The notes beneath the pieces were generated by a model. That model saw only the letters and a program-made list of their open reading frames with translations. It did not search any database and had not been told where the DNA came from. Below are positions 1 through 7,618 of a DNA stretch of 64,000 nucleotides, in pieces. Both the position numbers and the translations under genes were made by a program. Positions within the stretch are counted from its first letter, which is position 1. The number at the start of each line of letters is the position of its first letter. This DNA comes from Pseudomonas sp. NFIX28 (GTDB lineage Bacteria > Pseudomonadota > Gammaproteobacteria > Pseudomonadales > Pseudomonadaceae): positions 62,001 to 126,000 of the forward strand of contig NZ_FNPW01000002.1 in assembly GCF_900107395.1 (NCBI RefSeq), read 5' to 3'.

Positions 1-847
1 GGTAGACCTTGTCGCCACGGGCCACCAGCTCTTCGAGGGTCCATTCCTTGCTGGTCAGCTCCTTGAGCTTGAGGGCTTCGGCCTTACGCTCGCCCAGCCA
101 GGTGTCGTAGTCGGCCTGGGTCTTGACGTCGACCACGATCGGCATGAAGCCGTGGTCCTTGCCGCACAGTTCGGCGCACTGGCCGCGATACAGGCCGGGC
201 TTGTCGACGCGGGTCCAGGCTTCGTTGACGAAACCGGGGATCGCGTCGCGCTTGACCGCGAAGGCCGGGACCCACCAGGAATGGATGACGTCGGCGGAAG
301 TCACCAGAAAGCGCACCTTGGCGCCGATCGGCAGCACCAGCGGCTGATCGACTTCCAGCAGGTAATGTTCGCCCTTGGCGCTCTGGTTATGAATCTGTTC
401 GGCGGGAGTGGCCATGTTGCTGAAGAACTCGACGTCCTGGCCCAGGTACTTGTAGTGCCACTTCCACTGATAGCCGGTGATCTGGATGTCCACGTCCGGT
501 TCGCTGGCGTCGTACATCTTGATCAGGGTCGCGGTGGCAGGAACGGCCATGGCCACCAGGATCAGCAGCGGCACCACCGTCCAGAGGATTTCCACCGTCG
601 TGCTTTCATGGAACCGCGCGGCCACCTGGCCGGTGGAGCGGCGGTGCAGGATCATCGACCAGAACATGGCGCCGAAGACGATGACGCCGATCACCACACA
701 GATCCAGAAGATGGTCATGTGCAGGTCGAATACCGCGTGACTTATGTCAGTCGCTCCAGGCGCCATATTCACGGTCCAGGCGCCGTGCGCCTGGCTGAAT
801 ACTGACCACAACAGGAGGCCCATCCAGACTGGTGGATGTCGCATCAT
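1..847 (-). CDS. coxB: cytochrome c oxidase subunit II (3' end cut by window edge)
   Basis: Subunit II of the aa3-type terminal oxidase. It accepts electrons from cytochrome c at the CuA centre on the periplasmic side. The reading frame starts with a double ATG (845-847, 842-844) behind AAGGGGA, giving MMRHPPVWMG, a signal/anchor segment and a second membrane segment (FWICVVIGVIVFGAMF). The periplasmic cupredoxin domain follows, with VIHSWW and the CuA signature GQCAELCGKDHGFM (Cys-x3-Cys, His, Met). About 282 codons are present and the C-terminus runs off the left edge. It is first in a leftward operon whose other cox genes lie outside. Identification is firm from the CuA motif; the start is well supported. 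Confidence 0.93.
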   Translation of the reverse strand, partial: MMRHPPVWMGLLLWSVFSQAHGAWTVNMAPGATDISHAVFDLHMTIFWICVVIGVIVFGAMFWSMILHRRSTGQVAARFHESTTVEILWTVVPLLILVAMAVPATATLIKMYDASEPDVDIQITGYQWKWHYKYLGQDVEFFSNMATPAEQIHNQSAKGEHYLLEVDQPLVLPIGAKVRFLVTSADVIHSWWVPAFAVKRDAIPGFVNEAWTRVDKPGLYRGQCAELCGKDHGFMPIVVDVKTQADYDTWLGERKAEALKLKELTSKEWTLEELVARGDKVY

Positions 848-1219
848 TGCGGGTTCCCCTTATCGTTCTTGTTATCCCGCCGGCTTTCGCCTGCGGCCAA
901 GGGAGCGGCTGCCTAGACTACGAACTTAAACCGCCGAGCCTTGCTGCAGACTGCAGTCGGGCGTCATCAGCTAACTTCATACAGACCCGAGTATAGACAG
1001 CGACTTCGACCTCGCAACGCGCTGCCGTAAATCAGCTGAGACAGTTGGCCCCCGGCTTATAGGCCACGGTTGGAAAGGGATGGGCGACGAATGGTGGCGA
1101 AGCGATATAACCCAGGCGACTAACCATGAAATAATTATGAGAAATAGGTCTTAAGCGCTTTCGTGAGCAGGCTAACTTATGTCTTCCCTAATTAATTGCC
1201 CTTGTTTCCTGGAGTATTC
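848..1219. promoter_or_regulatory. divergent intergenic region coxB / conserved hypothetical
   Basis: A 372-bp gap between two divergently transcribed genes, so it should hold promoters for both. Its right half (about 1100-1200) is A+T rich compared with the flanking coding DNA. I see no coding potential, tRNA or clear operator palindrome in it. Confidence 0.4.
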
Positions 1220-1870
1220 ATGAACACCGCCGCATTGCGCGAGCAGATCCAACGAGCCCATCAACACGAGTCCGACACCGGCCAGTTGCGCCGCCAGCTG
1301 GAAGTCCAATTGCCCCACCTGCACCCCTCCATCCATCTGCCGGAAGTGGATGCCCAGGGCGTGATGACCCGTTTTGTCGCCGCTTATATCGACCAGGTTC
1401 CAGAGCTGCTGGACGCCGCCAACGAAGTCGCGCGCGAAGCCGGCATCGAATCGCAGGTCAAGCCGGTGCTGAAGATCGCCGAACAGTTCTTCCTCCAGCC
1501 GCCCGCCATCATGGCCGGCCACGAAGGCCTGGACAGCCTGCTGGACGAGGCCTACCTGGCCCATCGCCTGGTGGAAGAGGTCAACGACCTGTACATCACC
1601 CATTTCGGCCAGCCGCTGATCCCGCTGGACACCACGGTCGCCAACCTGATCGCCCACCAGTTGATCGGCGAGACCTTCGCCAACCAGCTGGACGAAGCGG
1701 TGCACCACGCGGTCGACACCATGCTCGACGGAGAGAGCTTCGCCCTGGAATCGGTCGAGGCCTACCGGGAAAAACTCAACAGCCCCGACACCGACGCCGC
1801 CTGGAAACGCTGGCCCTGCCTGTCGCGCCAGCTGGGCGTGGAACTGGAACTCGACCAACCCGCCGCCTGA
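1220..1870 (+). CDS. conserved hypothetical protein (Pseudomonas, next to coxB)
   Basis: A 216-residue, mainly alpha-helical, acidic protein with no signal peptide and no membrane segment. I recognise no catalytic motif. A gene of this kind sits beside coxB in other pseudomonads (the PA0104 position in P. aeruginosa; this is from memory of gene order). The ATG at 1220 follows CTGGAG at good spacing; an in-frame ATG 24 bases upstream has no ribosome site. Codon use matches the neighbours. A structural or regulatory role linked to the oxidase operon would be speculation. Confidence 0.75.
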   Translation: MNTAALREQIQRAHQHESDTGQLRRQLEVQLPHLHPSIHLPEVDAQGVMTRFVAAYIDQVPELLDAANEVAREAGIESQVKPVLKIAEQFFLQPPAIMAGHEGLDSLLDEAYLAHRLVEEVNDLYITHFGQPLIPLDTTVANLIAHQLIGETFANQLDEAVHHAVDTMLDGESFALESVEAYREKLNSPDTDAAWKRWPCLSRQLGVELELDQPAA

Positions 1871-1880
1871 CCCACAAAGC

Positions 1881-2320
1881 CGTAGGAGCGAGGCTTGCCC
1901 GCGAAAAACCCAACGCGGTCCCCCAGACAGACCGCGGCGCATTCTTCGCACGCAAGCTGTGCTCCTACGGAAGCGGGGTCGGCCGTAGGAGCGAGGCTTG
2001 CCCGCGAAGGGCCCAACGCGGTCCACCAGACAGACCGCGGCGCGTTCTTCGCACGCAAGCTGTGCTCCTACGGAAGCGGGGTCGGCCGTAGGAGCGAGGC
2101 TTGCCCGCGAAGGGCCCAACGCGGTTCGCCAGACAGACCGCGGCGCGTTCTTCGCACGCAAGCTGTGCTCCTACGGAAGCAAGTCCGGCCGTAGGAGCGA
2201 GGCTTGCCCGCGAAGGGCCCAACGCGGTCCCCCAGATAGACCGCGGCGCATTTTTCGCACGCAAGCTGTGCTCCTACGGAAGCAAGTCCGGCCGTAGGAG
2301 CGAGGCTTGCCCGCGAAAGG
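1881..2320. repeat. tandem REPIN array, four 103-bp units plus a partial fifth
   Basis: GTAGGAGCGAGGCTTGCCCG recurs with the preceding C at 1881, 1984, 2087, 2190 and 2293, exactly 103 bases apart. Each unit carries this REP arm and an opposing divergent arm ending in TGTGCTCCTACGG, so one unit is a REP doublet in inverted orientation. Units differ by a few bases only, for example AGCGGGGTCGG versus AGCAAGTCCGG at the junction. The array fills the whole gap between the conserved hypothetical gene and the end of the SulP gene. The open frames crossing it simply reflect the repeat. Confidence 0.93.
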
Positions 2321-2333
2321 GGGCAGGGTGGAT

Positions 2334-3890
2334 TCAGGCGCGGGCTTGCAGCTTCGAGGCCGGGCTTACGCCCACATTGGTGTGCAAACGCCCCTCCAGG
2401 CGGCGCTTCAACCCGCGGGACTCGATCACCAGCTTCGAGCCCTTGGCCGCATTGGCCCGTCCCCATTCTTCGAGCAGTTCCAGGCAGGCATGGTCGATGT
2501 AGCCCAGGTTGTTGAGCGGCACATGCACCGTGGTGCCTGGCGCAATGTTGCCCAGTGCCTGGGTCAGGGCCGGCACCTTGAGGAACGTCGCGGCGCCCAC
2601 CAGGCGCAACTCCATTTCGCCTTCGGCCGGCAGGTCGACCAGGCTGATCTTCAGCCGCGAAGCCCCCCAGGCCAGCTTCACCAGGGTCAGGCCAAAACCG
2701 ATCAACACGCCGGTCAGCAGGTCGGTGAAGACAATCGCCAGCGCGGTCACGCCGTAGGTCAGCATCGGCATCGGCCCATAGCGGCGCAGCTTGCGGAACG
2801 ACTTAAGGTCCACCAGCTTGAAGCCGGTATACACCAGCACGCCCGCCAGGCTGGCCACCGGAATGCTTTGCAGCACGCTGGACAGCAACAGCACGAACGC
2901 CAGCAGCCACAGGCCGTGGAAGATCGCCGACAGCCGCGTGGTCGCGCCCGCCTGGACGTTGGCCGAACTACGCACGATCACCCCGGTCATCGGCAACGCG
3001 CCGAGCAGCCCGCAAAGCATGTTGCCGATACCCTGCGCCGACAGTTCACGGTCGAAATCCGAACGCGTCCCGCTGTGCATGCGATCCACCGCGGCGGCGG
3101 ACAGCAAGGTTTCCGCACTGGCGATAAAGGCCACGGCAAAGGCCGCGATCAGCAGCGTCGGGTCCGCCAGGTTGAGCAGGTCGGCCGGGCGCAACCAGTC
3201 GATCGCCTCGGCGAGGTTTGCCGGCACTTCGACTCGCTTGACCTGCAACGCCAGCACCAGGCTGGCGAAGGTCGCCAGGCCGACGCCCAACAAGGCCCCG
3301 GGAATAAAGCGCAGTGAATGCGGGCGCAGTTTTTCCCACAGGAACATCACGGCCATGGTCGACAGGCCAAGCAAGCCGGCCTGCCAGCCAAAGCCGCCGC
3401 CCAGGCTCGGCAGGGCCTGCGCCACCGCCTCGGGGAAGCCCGCAAGGTTATCCAGCCCGGAAGCCTGGGGTTTTGCGTCGAGCATGACGTGCACCTGGGA
3501 GAGCACGATCAACACCCCGATGCCGGCGAGCATGCCGTAGACCACCGCCGGTGCCGTGACCCGGAACCAGCAGCCCAGGCGCAAACGCCCGGCCACCAGT
3601 TGCAGGAAGCCCGCCAGCAGCAGGATCGGCCCGAGCATGGCGATACCGTGCTGGCGCACCAGCTCGAATACCAGCACCGCCAACCCCGCGGCCGGACCGC
3701 TGACCTGCAAGGGCGAGCCGGCCAGCCAGCCCACCACCAGGCCACCGATGATCCCGGTGATCAGCCCCTTGGCCGGCGGCATGCCAGAGGCAATGGCGAT
3801 CCCCATGCACAAGGGCAGGGCCACCAGGAACACCACCACGGAAGCGAGCAGCTCCCGTGGCAAAACAGTTTTTAGTTGTGCAGCACGCAT
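2334..3890 (-). CDS. SulP family inorganic anion transporter (probable bicarbonate or sulfate permease)
   Basis: A 518-residue inner-membrane permease. About a dozen hydrophobic segments fill residues 15-410, including the SulP signature stretch VSGPAAGLAVLVFELV. A short STAS-like cytoplasmic tail at about 420-510 contains GYIDHACLELLEEW. The ATG at 3890 follows GGGAG. It lies 90 bases downstream of the beta-carbonic anhydrase gene on the same strand, so the two are probably cotranscribed. That pairing favours bicarbonate as substrate, although SulP members also carry sulfate and other anions, so substrate is inferred. The 3' end abuts the REP array. Confidence 0.88.
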   Translation of the reverse strand: MRAAQLKTVLPRELLASVVVFLVALPLCMGIAIASGMPPAKGLITGIIGGLVVGWLAGSPLQVSGPAAGLAVLVFELVRQHGIAMLGPILLLAGFLQLVAGRLRLGCWFRVTAPAVVYGMLAGIGVLIVLSQVHVMLDAKPQASGLDNLAGFPEAVAQALPSLGGGFGWQAGLLGLSTMAVMFLWEKLRPHSLRFIPGALLGVGLATFASLVLALQVKRVEVPANLAEAIDWLRPADLLNLADPTLLIAAFAVAFIASAETLLSAAAVDRMHSGTRSDFDRELSAQGIGNMLCGLLGALPMTGVIVRSSANVQAGATTRLSAIFHGLWLLAFVLLLSSVLQSIPVASLAGVLVYTGFKLVDLKSFRKLRRYGPMPMLTYGVTALAIVFTDLLTGVLIGFGLTLVKLAWGASRLKISLVDLPAEGEMELRLVGAATFLKVPALTQALGNIAPGTTVHVPLNNLGYIDHACLELLEEWGRANAAKGSKLVIESRGLKRRLEGRLHTNVGVSPASKLQARA

Positions 3891-3980
3891 GATGATTCTC
3901 CCGAAGCTTTCTTCAGGCGTGGCAAAGCCTGACCGCGCTGATGGCAGTCATGGCTGAACCCCACTGGGTTTTAGGAGGAT

Positions 3981-4715
3981 TTAGAAGCGCGCTTTAGGCG
4001 TCGCAACAGGGATCGGATGGCGTCCGTCCAACGGCAGGAAACACCCTTGATCCGCGTCGTAGGCTTTGATTTCGCTGGTCTCGATGTTGTACACCCAGCC
4101 ATGGATGAACAACTGGCCATTGGCGATGCGCGAGGCCACCGACGGGTGGGTGCGCAAATGCTGCAACTGGGCGATGACGTTTTCTTCGGTCAGCACATGC
4201 ATGCTGGCGTTCTCGTCGGCGCAATCGCAGTTCTCGTGGACCATGGTCTTGGCCACTTCGGCGTGGCGCAGCCAGGCCTTGACCGTCGGCATCTTTTCCA
4301 GGCTCTGCGGGTTGAGCACCGCGCGCATGGCGCCGCAGTCGGAATGGCCGCAAATAATGATGTGGTGCACGCCCAGGGCCATGACCGCGTATTCGATGGC
4401 CGTGGACACACCACCGTTCATCTGCCCGTAAGGCGGAACCACGTTACCCACGTTGCGGGTCACGAACAGGTCGCCGGGGGCGCTTTGGGTAATCAGTTCG
4501 GGGACGATGCGCGAATCTGCGCAGGCAATGAACATCGCGCGCGGCCGCTGGGCCGTGGCGAGTTTCTTGAACAGTTCTTCCTGCTGCGGGAAGACTTCGT
4601 GATGAAAATGCAAAAAGCCGTCAACTATGGTCTGCAACGCTGCATCGGCGCTTTCGGCGACCTCTGTGGGCGCTGAAGCCGACGCAGCCAACGGCTGTTT
4701 ATCCTTGTCACTCAT
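3981..4715 (-). CDS. beta-class carbonic anhydrase
   Basis: Interconverts CO2 and bicarbonate using a zinc ion. The 244-residue protein has the full beta-class zinc set: C65 with D67 and R69 in ACADSR, then H124 and C127 in GHSDCGAM. The ATG at 4715 follows AGAGGATG. The first 30 residues are a Ser/Ala-rich extension before the conserved core and do not look like a signal peptide, so a cytoplasmic location is expected. It is upstream of, and probably cotranscribed with, the SulP permease, suggesting combined bicarbonate uptake and conversion. Confidence 0.93.
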   Translation of the reverse strand: MSDKDKQPLAASASAPTEVAESADAALQTIVDGFLHFHHEVFPQQEELFKKLATAQRPRAMFIACADSRIVPELITQSAPGDLFVTRNVGNVVPPYGQMNGGVSTAIEYAVMALGVHHIIICGHSDCGAMRAVLNPQSLEKMPTVKAWLRHAEVAKTMVHENCDCADENASMHVLTEENVIAQLQHLRTHPSVASRIANGQLFIHGWVYNIETSEIKAYDADQGCFLPLDGRHPIPVATPKARF

Positions 4716-5013
4716 GATTCATCCTCTTTTTGACGGATCAGTTCCTGTCGAAAAGCAGCTGCACTCGGTGCCGACTTTTCGCTCAGGCCCTTAGGTGAAT
4801 TTTCCAGTTTTATCCGGCACGACGCCAGCGATTGATTAAAAAACAACCAGACCGCCGAAAGCGACCCATCGGTCACTTGGTGAACAAGGTAGCTTTCCAA
4901 ACTTAACTCAAACTGAACGGAGCGCTCTAAAACGCCACTATTGGCGATGCCAAAAGGTGACCAGCGTATCGGGGAAAGCGCCACGGCTCTACTCCACCAT
5001 AGGCCAATACGCC
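4716..5013. promoter_or_regulatory. intergenic region upstream of carbonic anhydrase
   Basis: About 300 bases with several A/T-rich patches (for example TTGATTAAAAAACAACC near 4830) that could hold the promoter of the carbonic anhydrase-SulP unit. The terminator of the radical SAM gene would also lie here. No gene and no clear palindrome are seen. Confidence 0.35.
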
Positions 5014-6072
5014 CTACAGCAACGACATCTGCCCGCCCGGCGGACAGAAGGCCGCGCAGTCGAGGTTATAGCCTTCGCGCCGATCAAGCCCCAGGCGTTT
5101 GCTGGCCTTGGCGAAACGCTGCGCCAGCAGGGCCGCGAACGGGCCTTCGCCGCGCATCCGCGCACCAAAACGGCTGTCGTACAGTTCACCGCCGCGACAC
5201 TGGCGGATCAGGCTCAGGACATGGGCCGCCCGCTGCGGATAGTGGGCGTTGAGCCACTCCTCGAACAACGGCGCCACTTCCAGGGGCAGGCGCAGCATCA
5301 TGTAGGCCGCGCTTTGCGCCCCCGCGGCATGGGCCTCGGCCAGCAGGCTTTCGAGTTCGCTGTCGTTGATCATCGGGATCATCGGCGAACACAGCACCCC
5401 CACGGGAATCCCCGCCTCGCGCATCACCCGGATCGCCCGCAACCGCGCCTTGGGCGCCGCCGCCCGGGGCTCGAGGATGCGCTTGAGCTCGTCGTCCAGG
5501 GTGGTCTGGCTGATCATCACCGCCACCAGCCGCTGCTCGGCCAGTTCGACCAGCAGGTCGAGGTCGCGCAGGATCAGCGAGCCCTTGGTGACGATCGTCA
5601 CCGGATGCCGGTAGCGCAGCAGCACCTCCAGGGTCTGGCGGGTCAGCCGGTGCTCGCGCTCGATGGGCTGGTAGGGGTCGGTATTGGAGCCCAAGTTGAT
5701 CGGCGCGCATTTATAGCCGGGCTTGGACAGCTGCTGTTCGAGCATCGACGCGGCATTGGTCTTGGCGATCAGCTTGGTCTCGAAGTCCAGCCCCGGCGAC
5801 AGGTCCCAATAGGCGTGGCTGGGCCGCGCATAACAATAGATGCAGCCGTGCTCGCAACCGCGATACGGGTTGATGGAACGGTCGAAGGGCAGGTCCGGCG
5901 AGCTGTTGCGGGTGATGATGGATTTCGCCGTCTCAAGACGCACCTCGGTGCCCTGGGTCAGCGGGGCTTCCTGGTACCAGCCGTCGTCGAAGGCCACCGA
6001 GCGCTGCGGCGCAAAACGGTTGTGCGGGTTGGTCGCGGTGCCACGGCCGCGTGGGGGCAGGGTGCTGAACAT
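5014..6072 (-). CDS. PA0069-family radical SAM protein (SplB-like)
   Basis: A 352-residue radical S-adenosylmethionine enzyme. The iron-sulfur ligands are C73, C77 and C80 in GCEHGCIYCYARP. The family is often likened to spore photoproduct lyase (SplB), but its reaction is not established to my knowledge. The ATG at 6072 lies eight bases after GGAG. Seventeen bases upstream is a perfect CTGT-N8-ACAG LexA box inside a larger palindrome, so expression is very probably SOS-controlled and a DNA-damage role is a reasonable inference. It is monocistronic between carbonic anhydrase and the gluconate dehydrogenase operon. Confidence 0.88.
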   Translation of the reverse strand: MFSTLPPRGRGTATNPHNRFAPQRSVAFDDGWYQEAPLTQGTEVRLETAKSIITRNSSPDLPFDRSINPYRGCEHGCIYCYARPSHAYWDLSPGLDFETKLIAKTNAASMLEQQLSKPGYKCAPINLGSNTDPYQPIEREHRLTRQTLEVLLRYRHPVTIVTKGSLILRDLDLLVELAEQRLVAVMISQTTLDDELKRILEPRAAAPKARLRAIRVMREAGIPVGVLCSPMIPMINDSELESLLAEAHAAGAQSAAYMMLRLPLEVAPLFEEWLNAHYPQRAAHVLSLIRQCRGGELYDSRFGARMRGEGPFAALLAQRFAKASKRLGLDRREGYNLDCAAFCPPGGQMSLL

Positions 6073-6078
6073 GGGAGG

Positions 6079-6114
6079 CGCTCCATTACTGTGTTTATAT
6101 ACAGTAATGGAGCG
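6079..6114. promoter_or_regulatory. LexA (SOS) box within a 36-bp perfect palindrome
   Basis: The core CTGTGTTTATATACAG at 6089-6104 matches CTGT-N8-ACAG exactly. It is embedded in perfect 14-base arms, CGCTCCATTACTGT (6079-6092) and ACAGTAATGGAGCG (6101-6114). The right edge of the palindrome supplies the ribosome site region of the radical SAM gene, whose ATG is at 6072. LexA bound here would block promoter clearance. Confidence 0.88.
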
Positions 6115-6177
6115 TGGGGAATCTGCCTAGCGCCGCTGGGCTGAAAACGTACCTGAAAACGCGCCTGGCGGCGCGTA

Positions 6178-6271
6178 TCGCGGGCAAGCCTCGCTCCTAC
6201 GAAGATCGCGGGCAAGTCGGATCGTCGCCGCTCGCTCCTATAACGCCGTAGGAGCGAGGCTTGCCCGCGAT
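6178..6271. repeat. REPIN (inverted REP pair with extra copy)
   Basis: CGGGCAAGCCTCGCTCCTAC ending at 6200 and its inverse GTAGGAGCGAGGCTTGCCCG starting at 6248 face each other. A degraded third arm lies between them (6205-6240). The element sits between the radical SAM promoter and the 3' end of the cytochrome c gene. Confidence 0.9.
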
Positions 6272-6280
6272 AGCGGCATA

Positions 6281-7606
6281 TCAGCCACCGCTGTGCTTCG
6301 TCACCTGCCCCAGGTCGTCGTTCGAGGTGCTCTGCAGGTCGCCCTTGCGCAGGCCCGCCACGTCCGCGGCTTTCACCTCCGAGCCCTGGTTGCCCCAGCT
6401 GGTGCGGATGAAGTTGACCACATCGGCCACCTCCTGGTCCGACAGGCGCCAGGCGAAGGCCGGCATGGTGAAGGTCGACGGCGCGGTGTGGGTCGCCGGC
6501 AGGGTGCCGCCCTTGAGCACGATATGGATCAACGACGTGGCATCGGCGCTTTGCAGCACCGGGTTGCCCGCCAGCGCCGGGAACACCCGGGTATAGCCAT
6601 GGCCGTCGGTACGGTGGCACGCCGCGCAGTTGTCGATGTACACGGCGGCGCCCGGCTTGCTGTCGTCGCCCTTCCACAACGCCTCGGCCACCGCCTTGTC
6701 GTACTGGTGCGGCTGGTCGTCGGCGTCCACCGCCGGCAGCGACTTCAGGTAGCGCGCGATGGCCGTCAGGTCGTCCGCGGACATGTATTGCATGCTGTGC
6801 ACCACCACGTCGCTCATGCCACCGAACACCGCGCCGCGGTCGCTGCGGCCGGTCTTGAGGAACTGCACCAGTTGCTCTTCGCTCCAGCTGCCGAGGCCGT
6901 CCTTGTGGTCGCCGCGCAGGCTCTTGGCGATCCAGCCTTCGAGCGGCGCGCTGCCGGCCAGGAAGCTGCTGCCTTCAGTTGCGCTCAGGGCTTTCTCCTG
7001 CATGGTCAGGGCGCGCGGCGTGTGGCAGGCGCCGCAGTGGCCGAGGCCTTCCACCAGATAAGCCCCACGGCTGACCACCGGGTCTTCGCCCGCCTTGGCC
7101 TGGCCGCCGCTTTGCAGGGCCGCCACGCTCGGCGCGAACATCCAGCGCCAGCCCGCCAGCGGCCAGCGCATGCTCAGCGGCCAGGGGATGTCGCTGTCGC
7201 GATTGTCCTGGGCCACCGGCGCCACGCCTTGCATGAAGTAGGCATACAGCGCCTGCATGTCGGCGTCGCTGACCCGCGCATAGGACGGGTAGGGCATGGC
7301 CGGGTACAGGGTGCTGCCGTTCTTGGCCACGCCATGGCGCACGGCCTTGTCGAAGTCGTCGAAGCTGTACTCGCCGATGCCGGTCTTGTCCGGGGTGATG
7401 TTGGTCGAATAGATCGTGCCGATCGGGGTTTCCATCGGCAGCCCGCCGGCGAACGGCTTGCCGTCCTTGGCGGTATGGCAGGCCACGCAGTCACCGGCGC
7501 GGGCCAGGTATTCGCCTTGCTTGATCAGGGCTTGCCGGTCGGCTTCGGCGGCGCACAGGGAAGCGCTGCCGAGCAGCGCCAGGGTCGCGATAACGAGGGT
7601 TTTCAT
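6281..7606 (-). CDS. gluconate 2-dehydrogenase cytochrome c subunit (three haems)
   Basis: A 441-residue periplasmic tri-haem cytochrome c. A signal peptide (MKTLVIATLALLGSASLCAA) is followed by three CxxCH haem sites: CVACH 40-44, CGACH 191-195 and CAACH 327-331. It passes electrons from the flavoprotein subunit to ubiquinone. The start at 7606 is chosen because AAGGAG lies eight bases upstream; the ATG at 7612 is too close to it. It is the last gene of the operon, 12 bases after the flavoprotein gene, and ends just before a REPIN. Confidence 0.92.
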   Translation of the reverse strand: MKTLVIATLALLGSASLCAAEADRQALIKQGEYLARAGDCVACHTAKDGKPFAGGLPMETPIGTIYSTNITPDKTGIGEYSFDDFDKAVRHGVAKNGSTLYPAMPYPSYARVSDADMQALYAYFMQGVAPVAQDNRDSDIPWPLSMRWPLAGWRWMFAPSVAALQSGGQAKAGEDPVVSRGAYLVEGLGHCGACHTPRALTMQEKALSATEGSSFLAGSAPLEGWIAKSLRGDHKDGLGSWSEEQLVQFLKTGRSDRGAVFGGMSDVVVHSMQYMSADDLTAIARYLKSLPAVDADDQPHQYDKAVAEALWKGDDSKPGAAVYIDNCAACHRTDGHGYTRVFPALAGNPVLQSADATSLIHIVLKGGTLPATHTAPSTFTMPAFAWRLSDQEVADVVNFIRTSWGNQGSEVKAADVAGLRKGDLQSTSNDDLGQVTKHSGG

Positions 7607-7618
7607 GGTCATCGCTCC

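Noticed and set aside
1881..2320. Possible CRISPR array
   Set aside because: Repeats are 103 bases long and the intervening sequence is itself repeated, so there are no unique spacers, and no cas genes are present.
1895..2502. Several overlapping 98-133 residue open frames with a repeated MPAKGPTRS.. pattern
   Set aside because: They translate the 103-bp REP array and have no conserved protein character.
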